DNA from: Dactylonectria macrodidyma
Taxonomy: Eukaryota; Ascomycota; Sordariomycetes; Hypocreales; Nectriaceae
Length of the DNA stretch: 64,000 bases
Assembly (NCBI GenBank): GCA_020744425.1
Contig: JAGMUV010000055.1
Location: forward strand, 1-64,000
Reading direction: 5' to 3'
Both the position numbers and the translations under genes were made by a program. The notes under the pieces are model-generated. The model was not told where the DNA came from. It saw only the letters and a program-made list of their open reading frames with translations, and did no database searches. How positions within the stretch are numbered: the first letter of the stretch is position 1; each line of letters starts with the position of its first letter. Of this stretch, positions 9,816-20,973 are shown in pieces.

Positions 9816-12758
9816 ATGCCTAATTCCGAATCTCTCTCAAGCTCACGACGAAGTCGGACTCGAAGCCCTAGCCCTAGCGATCAATTACGTCCTCGAAAAC
9901 GACAGCGACAGAGCCGACAAGCCAGGTTCAGCCCCCCTCTACTTGCAAACAGGCCACGATCAGCAAGTAGTATAGCAACAAGTATCAGCCAGTACTACGG
10001 AATTGGCGACGAAGATGCACTCGGAAATCTCTTTGCATCTTATCCACAGACATTATCAACCTTTCCACGACCCCATGGATCACAGGGGCTCCATGAGCCA
10101 GCATGGGAGCTCCGTTTCGATCACGAGATACACCTCCTAAACGATTTCCCATCCGGACGAAGACGATCGCAGCGAATTAGGGCACCTATACCAGGCCCCG
10201 AAACCGAATCACTACCTCCCTACTCTCTACCACAGTCGGCCCAAAGGCTCCCGACTGCAACGAGTGCCAAGTTTGAGTCCGTCTTGAAGTTGGTACGCGA
10301 GGTTATCGGGGAAGACCTGACACTAACCATTGATCTTGGCCGGTCGTACGAACGAGTACGCCAATGGCGAGAGAGATGGGGTTGGTCACCACTCAGTTCA
10401 GATGCCTACGAATCCCCTCCGCCGTACTCTCCGCCACACAGGCCGCCTATCCAAACTCCCCAAGGATCATCAACCCCCGAGGCAATTACATCTTCTCCCA
10501 TCCAGCAATCCTCGTCACCTACCCCAGACCCGATCCCGAATCCACCGATCCCAGGCGACCCAGCACCATCAGCTGAGGTTCTCTTCGACTGGGTGAATAC
10601 CTTCGCGAAGGCTCATGGATTTGGTGTTGTTCGACGGAATGCCTACTCATATAAAGGTCGGAAGATCAGATATTCATTCCAATGCGATCGATTCGGAGAA
10701 CCTGGGCCTACTAAAGGCGTAGGGATCCGACAACGTAAATCCCGAAAGTGTGGTTGTAAGTGGATGGCTATTGCAGAGGCGTTAGAGGAGGGCAAGTGGC
10801 TTTTACGACAGCACTCGAAGCCCGAACACGGCCAGCACAACCACGGCCGCAGTATCGGACCATCTGCCCATCCCTCCCACAGGAGGCTCACTACGCCCAT
10901 CAGGGCTACAGTTGAATCGACAAGCCGCCGGGTTGGAATCCGGGCCCGCGATGTACGGGCCGTCGTCCAGGAGCAACATCCCGAGTCTGTCTTCACACAG
11001 AGAGACATGTACAACGCCAGATCTCTCGTCAACAGAGACAAGCTTAGTGGATACACGCCTACTGCAGCGCTAATTAAACTCTTCGACGAGATGGAGATCT
11101 CTTACCTCGTGAAATGGGCGAACGATGATCCGAATCGCCTTCTTGGCCTTGTCTGGACCTTCCCCTACTGTCTTCGGATGTGGAAGCGGTTCCCCGAGGT
11201 CATCAGCTTCGACAATACATACAACACCAATCGCTTCAAGCTCCCATTATTCCAGGCTACAGGACAGACCTGCCTTGGTACCGTTTTTAACGCTGCTTTT
11301 GGTCTGATTGATAACGAGAGGCGAGAAGGGTTTCAGTTCCTCTCTGAGAGCATTCGACAACTCATAGAACAGCAAGCGATTCGGCAACCGGACGTCATCA
11401 TTACCGACTTCGACAACTCAATGAAGGCTGCCCTAAACGATCAGTTCCCCAATGTACAACAGCAGCTCTGTATCCACCACATCAATTCGAACGTCCTGCT
11501 GAAATCGAAGCAGAAGTGGGTCAAGGGCAGTAGGAGCAGTAGCAGTCCCAATAGCAGCGATGGGGAGGACTCTACCGTACAGACACAGGCTGAGCTGCGC
11601 CCAAAGGACCAACAACTCGTCCTCGCGCCAACTGCCGAGGTCATTCCCCATAGCTATCGAGGGGTTCTTGTGATGTGGAAGCTCGTCTTGTTTGCCGAGA
11701 CCGAGGAGGCTCACGAGAAGGCGTGGAAAGACCTCTGCAAGAAGTTCGATGACCAGCGAGCAATCTTGCGATATCTCCATGGAACGTATATGCCCATGAG
11801 GGCTCAGTGGGCACGCTGTTTCATCCGCAAATACCGCAACTTCGGCATCCGCGTCACCTCCGGCACAGAAGCAAGCAACAACAACATCAAGAGTTATCTC
11901 CTTAACGGTATGAGCCACCTCTATCGGCTTGTTGAGGCGATGCAGGATATGATGAGGGATCAAGAGCGAGATTTCACACATGCCTGCGCAGAGGATGAGG
12001 TGCTCACTGCCCGCGACTACCTCGGCTCGAGCTCGGAGTACCTGGGTGAACTGCGAATAGTGATTTCGTCGAAAGGTCTGGGACTGATTACAAAGCAGTA
12101 TCGGCTAGCGAGGAAAGCGATGCCGACAGGGAAGAATCCATTCCCTAGCCCTCTCGGGGATTGTAATGACGACTGTTCGGTTTCAATCGAGCTTGGCATC
12201 CCTTGCTACCATAAGGTGTACTCAAAGTTGGGTTCTGCCACGGCTTTCACTAAATGGGACGTTCATCCACGGTGGCGGCTGCGAGAGTCAACCTCCCGAG
12301 ATCCATACCGACGCATCCTCGACCCCAAGATCGCTACATCTCTCCGTGGCAGGCCCAGGAACACCACGCAGGCTGTTCCAGCAAGGCTAGCCATCGGGGT
12401 AAGTAGTCAGCCTAGTACCCATTCAACCAGCAAACCAGCCGGTCAGGCGTCAGGGCGCAGGCGAGGTCGACCACCAGGGAGCCGAAATAAGCCGACGCTT
12501 GCTAGGCTCGCACTAGAAGCGAGCCAACAGGTCAGCGGCCAGGCCAGTAGCCAGGCTACCAGCGATGCCAGTAGTGAGGTCGTTACTTCAAACCAGCGCG
12601 TAATACGTAGCCAATCGGCGATTCTTGGAGTTGGGAGAACTACAGGAGTACGTGCTAGCGGACGGAAGATACAACCCAGCATTCGGAGGCGAAGGAGTCA
12701 ATGGGAGCTGCTCGAGAGCGACGAGGAGACTCTTCCTTCTATAGTAGTCAGAGAATAG
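9816..12758 (+). CDS. MULE transposase
   Basis: 980 residues from the ATG at 9816 (a TTG lies further upstream in frame). Residues 1-240 are Ser/Pro/Arg-rich and probably disordered. About 250-345 is a FAR1/WRKY-GCM1-like zinc-binding domain (CDRFGEP, CGCKWMAIAE, HGQHNH). The MULE catalytic domain follows: first Asp in SFDNTYNTNRF (~460), second in ITDFDNSMKAAL (~528) followed by the CIHHIN Cys/His block, and the Glu in GTEASNNNIKSYL (~683). Residues ~770-790 contain a SWIM-like C-X-C...P-C-X-H zinc motif (CSVSIELGIPCYHK). An AT-hook (RRRGRPPGS, ~880) lies near the basic C-terminus. No stop or frameshift is seen, so the enzyme may be active; it would cut and rejoin at the 81-bp ends. Confidence 0.93.
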   Translation: MPNSESLSSSRRSRTRSPSPSDQLRPRKRQRQSRQARFSPPLLANRPRSASSIATSISQYYGIGDEDALGNLFASYPQTLSTFPRPHGSQGLHEPAWELRFDHEIHLLNDFPSGRRRSQRIRAPIPGPETESLPPYSLPQSAQRLPTATSAKFESVLKLVREVIGEDLTLTIDLGRSYERVRQWRERWGWSPLSSDAYESPPPYSPPHRPPIQTPQGSSTPEAITSSPIQQSSSPTPDPIPNPPIPGDPAPSAEVLFDWVNTFAKAHGFGVVRRNAYSYKGRKIRYSFQCDRFGEPGPTKGVGIRQRKSRKCGCKWMAIAEALEEGKWLLRQHSKPEHGQHNHGRSIGPSAHPSHRRLTTPIRATVESTSRRVGIRARDVRAVVQEQHPESVFTQRDMYNARSLVNRDKLSGYTPTAALIKLFDEMEISYLVKWANDDPNRLLGLVWTFPYCLRMWKRFPEVISFDNTYNTNRFKLPLFQATGQTCLGTVFNAAFGLIDNERREGFQFLSESIRQLIEQQAIRQPDVIITDFDNSMKAALNDQFPNVQQQLCIHHINSNVLLKSKQKWVKGSRSSSSPNSSDGEDSTVQTQAELRPKDQQLVLAPTAEVIPHSYRGVLVMWKLVLFAETEEAHEKAWKDLCKKFDDQRAILRYLHGTYMPMRAQWARCFIRKYRNFGIRVTSGTEASNNNIKSYLLNGMSHLYRLVEAMQDMMRDQERDFTHACAEDEVLTARDYLGSSSEYLGELRIVISSKGLGLITKQYRLARKAMPTGKNPFPSPLGDCNDDCSVSIELGIPCYHKVYSKLGSATAFTKWDVHPRWRLRESTSRDPYRRILDPKIATSLRGRPRNTTQAVPARLAIGVSSQPSTHSTSKPAGQASGRRRGRPPGSRNKPTLARLALEASQQVSGQASSQATSDASSEVVTSNQRVIRSQSAILGVGRTTGVRASGRKIQPSIRRRRSQWELLESDEETLPSIVVRE

Positions 12759-13248
12759 AATACTAGATGGCTGGCCCCTCTGGCCTTTAATGAAACTGGT
12801 CTTGTTCCGTATTGAAAATAAGACCTTGTTTTGACGTCTGGGCAAAGCCTGTTCTAGGAAGGTAGCCCGACCTACTTGCTTATATGGTAAAGAGAGGTCT
12901 TGTTATCGGAGCTAGTCACACCGCCTTTGAGAGAATGTATCTGTGGGTCGCGGGGACCTTTAGCCAATTAAATTTCCTAAAAGTCATGCCGCTGTAAGAG
13001 TCATGCCGCTGTATCAAAAATGTCATGCCGCTATATCAATTCCCATTCTTATATAATGCTTTTTTTCTCTGTCTAGATTTCACACTCGATTTAATCGCCT
13101 CCTTGCTATTGGGCTTCCCACGCCGACCGTACCGCGCCGGCCAACAGAATACCTATAAATCAACTAAGTTCCTGTTCCATATATGGCTTAGAAACCCGGA
13201 AAAGGTATATATCTTATGCTTCATTACGGGCTTACTCTAACATTATAG
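12759..13248. other. MULE 3' non-coding part and short spacer
   Basis: Holds the right TIR (12964-13044), the target duplication 13045-13052, and about 195 bp of AT-rich spacer before the ankyrin gene. No gene seen. Confidence 0.6.
12964..13044 (-). repeat. MULE right terminal inverted repeat
   Basis: Reverse complement of 9571-9651 with no mismatch seen over 81 bp, including the three agcggcatgac motifs. Confidence 0.95.
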
Positions 13249-14661
13249 ATGCATCACAGGAGCCGTTCCATTCGATGCATAACGGAAATGCCCCAGGAGA
13301 TTCTCATTATGATTGCAAAAGCATGCGAGAAAGCCTCTAAGATTGCCCTCATCCTTACACATCGGAATTTCTATAAGAGTGCGAGCAACGCTCTTTATGA
13401 AGAGGACGCTACCTCCTCTAGTCCTCAAGCACGCATTCGAATCTTCTCTGCCCCAGGGAGTGAAGGGACCCTAGCTGCTTTTCGGAAAGCAAAGACAGTG
13501 GCAGTGAAGGCTGCCAGAGATGGTAGATGGGCCCCTGGGGGACCAGGTGATCAAAAGGCAGAAACGCCCCTTTACATCTTTCGGACCATGCACATCTTAA
13601 GTCCCTTTTACACAATTTACACCACAGCTAGGAATACGCCGATCCATATGGCTGCGTCTCGTGGTCTGGCCGATGTTGTCGACGAGCTTCTTCTGAGTGG
13701 ATATTCAGTTGATGACAAGGGGCCAGATGACGATTCGCCGACCTCACTTGAATTTGCGATTTTCGGAAGGGACTTGAAGACAGTCGAGTTATTGGTCGAA
13801 AAAGGTGCATCACTTACATTTGCACACTCATTCACGGCCGTTCATTGTGCTGCTGCTGCTGGCTCATTAGACCTAGTCGCTAAATTTCTACGAAAAGGAG
13901 TTGACATAAATGGACAAGACGATCGGGGGAACACTCCATTATATTATGCGCTCTCGCCAGCCTTCCATGTTTGGAGGACATTAGTTCCATATCTAATCCG
14001 GTGTGGAGCGCATATTCAACCTAAGCATATCAAAGCCGCTATGCTCAGTCTCGATTTCGACGCAGCTTTCTATCTTGAGCTTGCGAAGGACCGAACCGGA
14101 GCCGCGCTGACCAATCTCGAGAATCCCCCTTCCCATCCAACGATACCGGATCCGCAATATAATCAGAGGGTTGCTCAACTCATTCACAGAGAATGCGCCG
14201 CCGATGCGGAATTTTTATCCGATTTCTGCTCCGTGGCCATCGAGAAGAGATCCTTCAAGTTGTTCCCGACACATCTTGCTAATAAACGCCATATATCTCC
14301 CGGTACATATCGCGATTTGCGTAAAGCGGCGAAGATATTTGTACAGGGCGAGTTTGAGCTAGCCTTCGAAAAGGCCCCGGATTTGATACAACTTTTCCAG
14401 CTTGCCAGACAGTTAAATGAAGGATGGGTACGCGAGCACACCACTCGGCAATTGGAGAAGTTTATCGATGAATTGACCTCGAGTGAGTACACGCAAGATC
14501 TTCAAGGGGTTGAACGGTTATCCCGTGAGAGGCTTTTCTATTTTGACCAGTGTAACCTGATCCCCATACCCCCTCCTCGACTTGTCACGGCCCACGACGT
14601 GTTCGATCATGCCTCCGCAATCACCAATATTTCCTCGCTTGGAGGTGCCACCGAGATTTAA
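13249..14661 (+). CDS. F-box-like / ankyrin-repeat protein
   Basis: 470 residues, no intron. Residues ~14-55 (MPQEILIMIAKACEKASKIA and following) resemble an F-box start ('LP.EIL..I'), and about 125-235 contain three ankyrin-type units: TPIHMAASRGLADVVDELLL, SLEFAIFGRDLKTVELLVEK and AVHCAAAAGSLDLVAKFLRK, the last followed by DINGQDDRGNTPLYYAL. The rest is helical without recognised domains. F-box/ANK proteins usually bring substrates to SCF ubiquitin ligases through SKP1; here that is inference from the weak F-box. An alternative start is the Met at 13288, exactly at the F-box-like segment. The MULE sits 204 bp upstream of the start, where it may have displaced the promoter. Confidence 0.75.
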   Translation: MHHRSRSIRCITEMPQEILIMIAKACEKASKIALILTHRNFYKSASNALYEEDATSSSPQARIRIFSAPGSEGTLAAFRKAKTVAVKAARDGRWAPGGPGDQKAETPLYIFRTMHILSPFYTIYTTARNTPIHMAASRGLADVVDELLLSGYSVDDKGPDDDSPTSLEFAIFGRDLKTVELLVEKGASLTFAHSFTAVHCAAAAGSLDLVAKFLRKGVDINGQDDRGNTPLYYALSPAFHVWRTLVPYLIRCGAHIQPKHIKAAMLSLDFDAAFYLELAKDRTGAALTNLENPPSHPTIPDPQYNQRVAQLIHRECAADAEFLSDFCSVAIEKRSFKLFPTHLANKRHISPGTYRDLRKAAKIFVQGEFELAFEKAPDLIQLFQLARQLNEGWVREHTTRQLEKFIDELTSSEYTQDLQGVERLSRERLFYFDQCNLIPIPPPRLVTAHDVFDHASAITNISSLGGATEI

Positions 14662-17197
14662 CAAGACCGACCGTGGTAGAATGAAGGCATTTCGTAGGCC
14701 AACCCAAAACCGTTGTGGCCGAACACCTACCCAAAAGAGCCCGGGGAATACCACAGTACCAGATGAGATAATCCAAGTGACACCCTGCCGGCCAGGAGTT
14801 CCGCATGTGTTCCGGGATGGGTCATAAAGTAAGAAGGACAAGTTGAGAAGTGAGAGCTCCTGTTTAGCTTAGCAGAGGAGCGGCCGCCATGGAGTCGAAA
14901 ATCCGCGAGCTTAGCTCAGCCACAGCACAGCGGGCAATTCTCGGGAATCACAATGTAGCGCTCATGAGGGCCTTCGGGGCAGGATTGTTTTCGGTTTCCA
15001 TCAGTGGAGGTCTTGCAGAAGTGAGTCCCGGGATCCACGCAGGACATGTAAATATAGTAATTTTTCGTGAAGCCGCACATTGTTGCTAGAAGTGACTGAC
15101 GTAGGTATTTGTTAGACTGGGAATGGTGTTGTGGCTGGCCACTTTCCGGAATGGGCAAGCTCACCAAATGCTTAGGTTGTAGGAGAGGTGCGCAGTGCGG
15201 CCTCGAGGATGTCTGCATTAGGGGACGACAGAGGCAGAGTGAAAAGGCTGTGGATACAGGAGGGTTGGGGATTTATGGAGAATAGAAAGGGCTATTGTGA
15301 TGGCATGCCTTGTGTCGGAAGAGCTGGATAAATAAATGAAATAGGCACCGAAGGGGAATTCCGCATACGTGAAAGTGTGCTTGTGGCGTGAGGCGGCGGC
15401 GTTTATAAGAGGCAGATCTATGCCGTTGAAGGAAGTTGAAGGAAGAGGAGGGGTTTATATCAGAGATAGGGAGAAGTAAGCTCGGGGTAGGCTATACTAA
15501 GGCCATACAGACACTCAAGAGCATAATGTGAAGGAAGGGGAGGGTGGGGTGCAAGGCTCGAGGTATGAGGTGTGAAGTGCTTGGTGATAGTGAAGGATGC
15601 GGACATCGGGCCCTTATGACACAGCGCCCGACATAAAACGCTACGCTGCGCTGCCTCTGTCGCGAGGTGAGCTATTGTCGCCCTGGCCCTTGTCCCATGT
15701 CTAAGGAGCAATGACGCTGCTTCAATATGAGAGAGTGATGGATGGCAGCGAAGACGTAGGCGGCCCAGGATTACTGCCAGGTCCGGGCTTGGTACAGCGG
15801 TACCCACGGCTGGCAGAGTGGGTTCTTCGAGCCAGCGGGGGGCAAAATTAGGCCTCCTCCAAGCTCCAACTCTCGAACAACTGGGGCCAAGCGTAAGCGC
15901 AGCGATGGTACCAGGAACCGACGTACCCTCAGATATCGCGCGTGGGGCCCGGGCTTGTACTGTAGTTCTGGCCCTGGCTCTGGTGGCTCTGTCATTGGGG
16001 TTCGGTCGGATTGCGGCATCGGATTGAGCTTCGACAAGAGGGTCCTCTGTCAGGAGACGTGGGAACAGTGTAGGGCTACTCTATTTTCGTAAACAGAATT
16101 CTCTTTTTGCTCGCCATTGTTCTACCTTTTGTACTGGTTCTTCGCCTTGGATTGTTGGCGCCCTTTCCAATGAGACGACAACAGGTGGTGACTTCCTAGC
16201 GAGTAGCGGAATGTGACAGGCTTTCAACTCAAAAAATAGTTAAGTGATGAGCCGACACTCTGTTCGTCGGCTGTGCTTGTGCTGCGACTGGGGTTGCTAG
16301 GACTCTTTACCCATTTGATGCTTGCTCTCTCTTTGTTTGCCCTTGTGAAACAGAATACTCCATTGCACCAGCTGTGGCGAGCTAGTGATCGACGGTCGGC
16401 ACAGACAATCGCAGACACCGACTGACACCAGGGAGCTATACAAGGGATATCCGCAGCTCGGCCCCAGCTCAAGTCAAAGCAGCGACCACTCAGGATCGCG
16501 GGGGAGAAAGGAAATAATAGAAGTCGATATTTTAATTGCGTATTGGACTGTGTGTATCGGTTTGGGACACCCGAACCAAAAGAAATTGGATTCCTGAGAT
16601 CCTCTGCTCTGTCAGAGAGTCAGAACAAGGCGTCATTTACACTTCCATCAGCGACGCTAGGCGCAAAGGCTGTACCCTAGAGACTTTCCATCCCTTACTG
16701 AAACCTCACTTGCGCTCGGCAGTCTCGGTGCTTGGGTGTTCGTCAAATGCCGCAGAAAGTCTAAAGTTTGACGAAATTAGCCGCGGTTAGCTTGTCGCAT
16801 TCTGACTGACATAACGGCTAACTGATAAGGCCAAAAGTGAAGTGCACACTCCAGCCGATGGCGCTGATATTAGCGTATATAGAGACAGGCTTAGTAGTAG
16901 CAAACTCCAACGACCTTCAGGGTACATCCACGTAATTAATTAAACCTTCTTCAGGTCAACACCACAATCAGTTACTGCCGTCATGGGACGCAGCCTTCCG
17001 GGCGAAACTCAAAGGTCGGATGCTGCGGAGGGATCAGGGAATATCCACCCGGCACCACCGTTCAGGACGTCATGTAAGATATAGGGCGAAACCCTCCCAA
17101 CTTTACCTTCGTAGCTTCACCCTGCTTAGCAGCCAGCGTTCAGTTGCCTAACCCAAGTCATTCTTTGCCACATTCCTTTCTCTGTCTAGTTATCACT
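14662..17197. other. Intergenic; no supported gene
   Basis: Only short frames. A 66-codon ATG frame at 14889-15089 ends near a possible donor, but no partner exon was found. 15460-16040 is GC-rich with unconvincing overlapping frames on both strands. The last ~200 bp before 17198 would contain the promoter and CT-rich leader of the FAD oxidoreductase. Confidence 0.4.
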
Positions 17198-18646
17198 ATG
17201 AGGTTCTCCGACTTCACTCCTGCACTTTGGGCCCTGTGCCTCTCGCAAGCCAGTGCCGCCTCCTGCAAGGCCGACCCTCCAGCTTTTATTGATGCCGACG
17301 TGGCCATCATTGGCGGCGGCTCCAGCGGTATCCATGCGGCAATCCAGCTCAAGGATATAGGTGCCAAGGTTGTCGTGATCGAGAAGAAGTCCCAGATCGG
17401 AGGTCACGCCGAAACATACATCAACCCCGCGACTGGCATCCCGGCCAATGTAGGCGTCGTCTTGTTCGAAAGCAACGAAGTTGTCAAGAAGTACTTTGCC
17501 CGCCTGGGAGTTGCCACAGCCAACCAGAATCCTGCTGCCGCCGCCCAGGAATCAAAGTCGTATGACTTCTCGCTGGGCATTCCTATCCCGGCACAGAATG
17601 CGACTGCTTCGGCTGCTGCGCAGCAAGCTATTGCAGCTGCAATCCAGGCCTACTCCCAGAACGTCCTATCGAAGTACCCGTGGGTGGACCAAGGATATTT
17701 CGTCCCTGATCCCGTGCCCGAGGAGCTCACCTTGCCTTTCGGACAGTTCGCTCAGCAGTACAACTTCAGCGCCCTCCTGCCCGTCATCAGCCAGTTCAAC
17801 TGGTACCCTGGCGACATCTCGACCATACCCGCGCTTTACGGCATCAAGGGTTTCGGTCCGGGTCTGCTGAGCAGCTTTGCGGGTCAGTTCATCGTCTCTG
17901 CGTCTGGCGACACACGAAGCCTATACCATGCAGCTGCGGCCGAGTTGGGCGACAGTGTGCTCCTTAACTCGAGCATCGTCTACATCCAGCGCCAGCACAA
18001 GACGGGCAACTCGAAGACATCCGGCGTCTCCCTGGTTGTAAAGCAGCCCAACCAGCCGTCCAAGATAATCCGAGCCCGCAAGCTCCTCATTGCTATTCCT
18101 CCAACCTTGGAGAACGTAGGCTCGTTTGACCTCTCCAAGGCAGAGCGCAAGCTGTTCTCCAAGTTCTCTGCCCTCGGGTACTGGGCCGGCGTTGCCGAGA
18201 TCCCTGGGCTTGACGTGAGTCTCCAGAACGTTGGAGCCCTCACACCGTACAACACGCCCGTCATTCCGGGAGACAACGGCTTCTTCGCCACCGGATCACC
18301 CAACCAGTTCCTCCTTGGCGTGGCCTTTGACAACACCCAATACACCGACGCTGATGGTGAGGCCGTCGTGCGTAAGGAGTTGGCCACCCTCGCGGCTGTC
18401 GGTGCAGTGCCGGCCGACGCAGCGCAGACGGTTACCTTCCCTTACATCTCGAACCACGCCCCTTATAACGTTCGTGTGTCGGGTAAAGAGATCGGTGAGG
18501 GCTTCTACCGCGAGCTCCTGGGTTTGGAGGGCTCGCGCAACACCTACTGGACCGGCGCCGCGTTCGCTGGTCACAACAGTGGGTTAATCTGGACGTGGAA
18601 CGAGGGCACCGTGGTGCCCGCCCTGAAGAAGGGTCTCGGCCTTTGA
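17198..18646 (+). CDS. Secreted FAD-dependent oxidoreductase (amine-oxidase type)
   Basis: 482 residues from the ATG at 17198, chosen because it gives a clean signal peptide (MRFSDFTPALWALCLSQASA, cleavage near 20-22). Directly after it is the Rossmann FAD-binding motif VAIIGGGSSG (residues ~35-44) and, 20-30 residues on, VVVIEKKSQIGGHAET, the second beta strand with the ribose-binding Glu and the 'IGGHA' block of flavin-containing amine oxidases. The C-terminus ends in a typical FAD-contact segment (WTGAAFAGHNSGLIWTWNEG). Several N-X-S/T sites fit an extracellular or vacuolar enzyme. Fungal relatives are annotated as FAD-dependent amine oxidases and include beta-cyclopiazonate dehydrogenase-like flavoproteins; the substrate here is unknown. 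No other biosynthetic gene is adjacent. Confidence 0.85.
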   Translation: MRFSDFTPALWALCLSQASAASCKADPPAFIDADVAIIGGGSSGIHAAIQLKDIGAKVVVIEKKSQIGGHAETYINPATGIPANVGVVLFESNEVVKKYFARLGVATANQNPAAAAQESKSYDFSLGIPIPAQNATASAAAQQAIAAAIQAYSQNVLSKYPWVDQGYFVPDPVPEELTLPFGQFAQQYNFSALLPVISQFNWYPGDISTIPALYGIKGFGPGLLSSFAGQFIVSASGDTRSLYHAAAAELGDSVLLNSSIVYIQRQHKTGNSKTSGVSLVVKQPNQPSKIIRARKLLIAIPPTLENVGSFDLSKAERKLFSKFSALGYWAGVAEIPGLDVSLQNVGALTPYNTPVIPGDNGFFATGSPNQFLLGVAFDNTQYTDADGEAVVRKELATLAAVGAVPADAAQTVTFPYISNHAPYNVRVSGKEIGEGFYRELLGLEGSRNTYWTGAAFAGHNSGLIWTWNEGTVVPALKKGLGL

Positions 18647-18889
18647 GTCTCTCACTCCATATTTTTGAGGACCTTTAGATGTTGGTTGCCAAATGTTAGC
18701 GTCTTCTGCTAAAGAGTAAAGATGTCACAATCGGTAGAACCGTGCGTCCTACTTTGGTTTCACCAATCCTGTATGGATCACACTTCCAAAGAGCGTGACT
18801 ACGCTGCTAGAGCACATCCCTTAGTATATGATAAACCATTCATACCTTAGATGCTCTACGCTTCCTAGTTATCAAGACCCTGGGTTACA

Positions 18890-20360
18890 ACTTAAAACCA
18901 CACTTACTTAACGTACTTGATAAGCGAGCGTCGCAGACAAGCGAGCGTCGCACTCTTCCCTCAAACACCTAACTTCCTACTTTGTCATATAAATCTCAAC
19001 CACCAAGCATGCCACAATTAAATACTGAGGCAAGGATCCTTCTTGCCCTTCAAGCCCTTCAAAACGACCCAAAATTAAGTCTCCGACGCGCCGCAACCAC
19101 CTATGAGGTCAATGAGCATAGGCTGCGTCGCCGACAGCAGGGCATTCAGTCTCGACGCGATACCATCCCTAACTCGCGAAGACTAACCGATCTAGAGGAA
19201 CAGATCATTATTCAATTCATTCTCGACCTAGATTCGCGAGGATTTCCCCCGCGACTGCGTGGTGTTGAAGAAATGGCCAACCGACTGCTCGCTGACCGCG
19301 ACGCGTCACCTGTCGGCAAGCGCTGGGCTTCCAACTTCGTCAGGCGACACCAAGAGCTTAAGACGCGTTTTTTTCGTAAATACGACTATCAGAGGGCTAA
19401 ATGCGAAGATCCGACCATTATTCGCGACTGGTTCAGGCTCGTGGAGAACACGATCGCGAAGTATGGTATCGACCTCGCCGACATCTACAACTTTGATGAG
19501 ACTGGCTTTATGATGGGCCTCATCGCAAGCGGAATGGTTGTCACAGGCGCAGAAAGGCGTGGAAACCCGAAATCAGTGCAGCCTGGAAACCGGGAATGAG
19601 TCACAGTCATTCAGGCGATTAATGCGGAAGGCTGGGCGATCCAGCCATTTATCGTGGTTGCAGGCCAATATCACCTCGCTAACTGGTACCAAGAAAGCAA
19701 CCTCCCGGGCGATTGGGCTATTGCAACGACTCAAAATGGCTGGACCGACAATGAGACGGGTCTTGAGTGGCTCAAGCACTTTCATCAGCATACAAAGGAT
19801 CGATCAATCGGTCGCTATCGTCTTCTGATCCTCGATGGGCACCAAAGTCACCACTCGGTTGACTTTGAGAAATATTGTGAACAGAACCACATCATTACGC
19901 TTTGTATGCCGCCTCATTCGTCTCATCTACTTCAGCCTCTTGATGTTGGGTGCTTTGGGCCTATGGTCGAGCAATTGAGCAATTGATTAGATGCTCTAAA
20001 ACCAACGTTTCGAAGACCGAGTTCTTCCCAGCCTTCTACGCTGCCCACGCAGCCGCCATGACAAGGAGTAATATTGAAGGAGGTTTTCGAGGGGCCGGAC
20101 TTGTTCCCTTAAACCTAGAAAATGTCATATCAAAGCTTGATGTGCAGCTACGGACTCCAACACCGGCTGCAGAGGAGGTCAGCCTCCCCGACCCTTGGGT
20201 CTCAAAGACCCCAAAGACTGTGCTTGAGGCTAGCTCTCAGTCTGAATACCTCGAAAGACGAATGAGAAGGCATCAGAGTAGCTCTCCAGCATCAATTCTT
20301 GAGGCGCTTAAGTCACTTTCGAAAGGAACAAAGGCAATACCGGTAATGTTCACTGTGGAG
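18890..20360 (+). pseudogene. pogo/Fot-type transposase, broken (pogo-1)
   Basis: The transposase starts at the ATG at 19009 (MPQLNTEARILLALQAL), with an HTH of the Psq type, then a CENP-B/Tc5-type HTH (PVGKRWASNFVRRHQEL) and the DDE domain: ADIYNFDETGF (first Asp), RLLILDGHQSHHS (second Asp), CMPPHSSHLLQPLDVGCFGP (third region). A TGA at 19597-19599 replaces an expected Trp (GNRE-stop-VTVIQAIN). A small deletion near 19955-19975 shifts the frame, after which AYGRAIEQLIRCS to LSKGTKAI continues. The C-terminus and right end are lost near 20335. The repeated 'aagcgagcgtcgca' at 18923 and 18939 may be part of its left inverted repeat. It sits beside the outer hAT element of the nest. Confidence 0.85.
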
Positions 20361-20629
20361 ATTGATATCACTTATTGAGGAAGTCCCATTCCACAAAATG
20401 ACTATGAGGCTAGGACAGACCAGGCTTTCTATCCATAAACGTATGGAATAAGTTAATCCATATGGATTAATCATATTCCATACCAGATTGCTGTATTCCA
20501 TACGTATGGAAATACACCGGAAGAATGTTAATTCCGGTGTGGTCCACTCCAGGGCGACGCAACCCTCAAAGCCCCTGATTTCCGTCAGCAACGAAACATG
20601 TCGTGTCGTTATCGACTGGTCCCTGCCTG

Positions 20630-20896
20630 CTTGATGGCTCCAGGATGAATATCAACAACAATACCGTCTCTCCAGAATAGCCATCGATATCCATTCAGTA
20701 GCAACCTGCTATGCCCGCCGAGCCAGAGCGTGTCTTTTCTGGTACACGACGTACAATATCCTGGTATAGATGTCAGCTAGGAAGTCGTACACTTGAGAGG
20801 GGCGAGTGCACGAAGAGTTGGATTAAAAGCGGCATCACCCAGGAAATTCCAGTCGAACTGAGAGTCAAGGAGGACAACAGATGGGCGAGACAATAA
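20630..20896 (+). pseudogene. hAT transposase C-terminal remnant in outer hAT
   Basis: WLQDEYQQQYRLSRIAIDIHS is followed after a frameshift near 20705 by PAMPAEPERVFSGTRRTISW and GECTKSWIKSGI, the dimerisation blocks of hAT transposases. The remainder of the transposase is absent. Confidence 0.85.
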
Positions 20897-20973
20897 GCGC
20901 GTTTCCTAATAGGGAAAGGTCAATTCATGGATGACGTCATTTTTTGTATTCCAGACGTATGGAATAAGCTTCC

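Larger units (their letters stand above)
9571..13044 (+). mobile_element. Intact Mutator-like element (MULE)
   Basis: A 3474-bp element bounded by perfect 81-bp terminal inverted repeats and flanked by the 8-bp direct repeat attcttat at 9563-9570 and 13045-13052. It carries one long transposase gene with no interruption. Target duplication length, long TIR and MULE-type DDE domain agree. Identity of the two TIRs by eye suggests a recent insertion. Confidence 0.92.

Noticed and set aside
14889..15089. 66-codon frame as a first exon
   Set aside because: No second exon with coding character was found downstream.
15460..16037. Overlapping GC-rich frames on both strands
   Set aside because: No motifs, inconsistent frames, composition typical of chance open frames.
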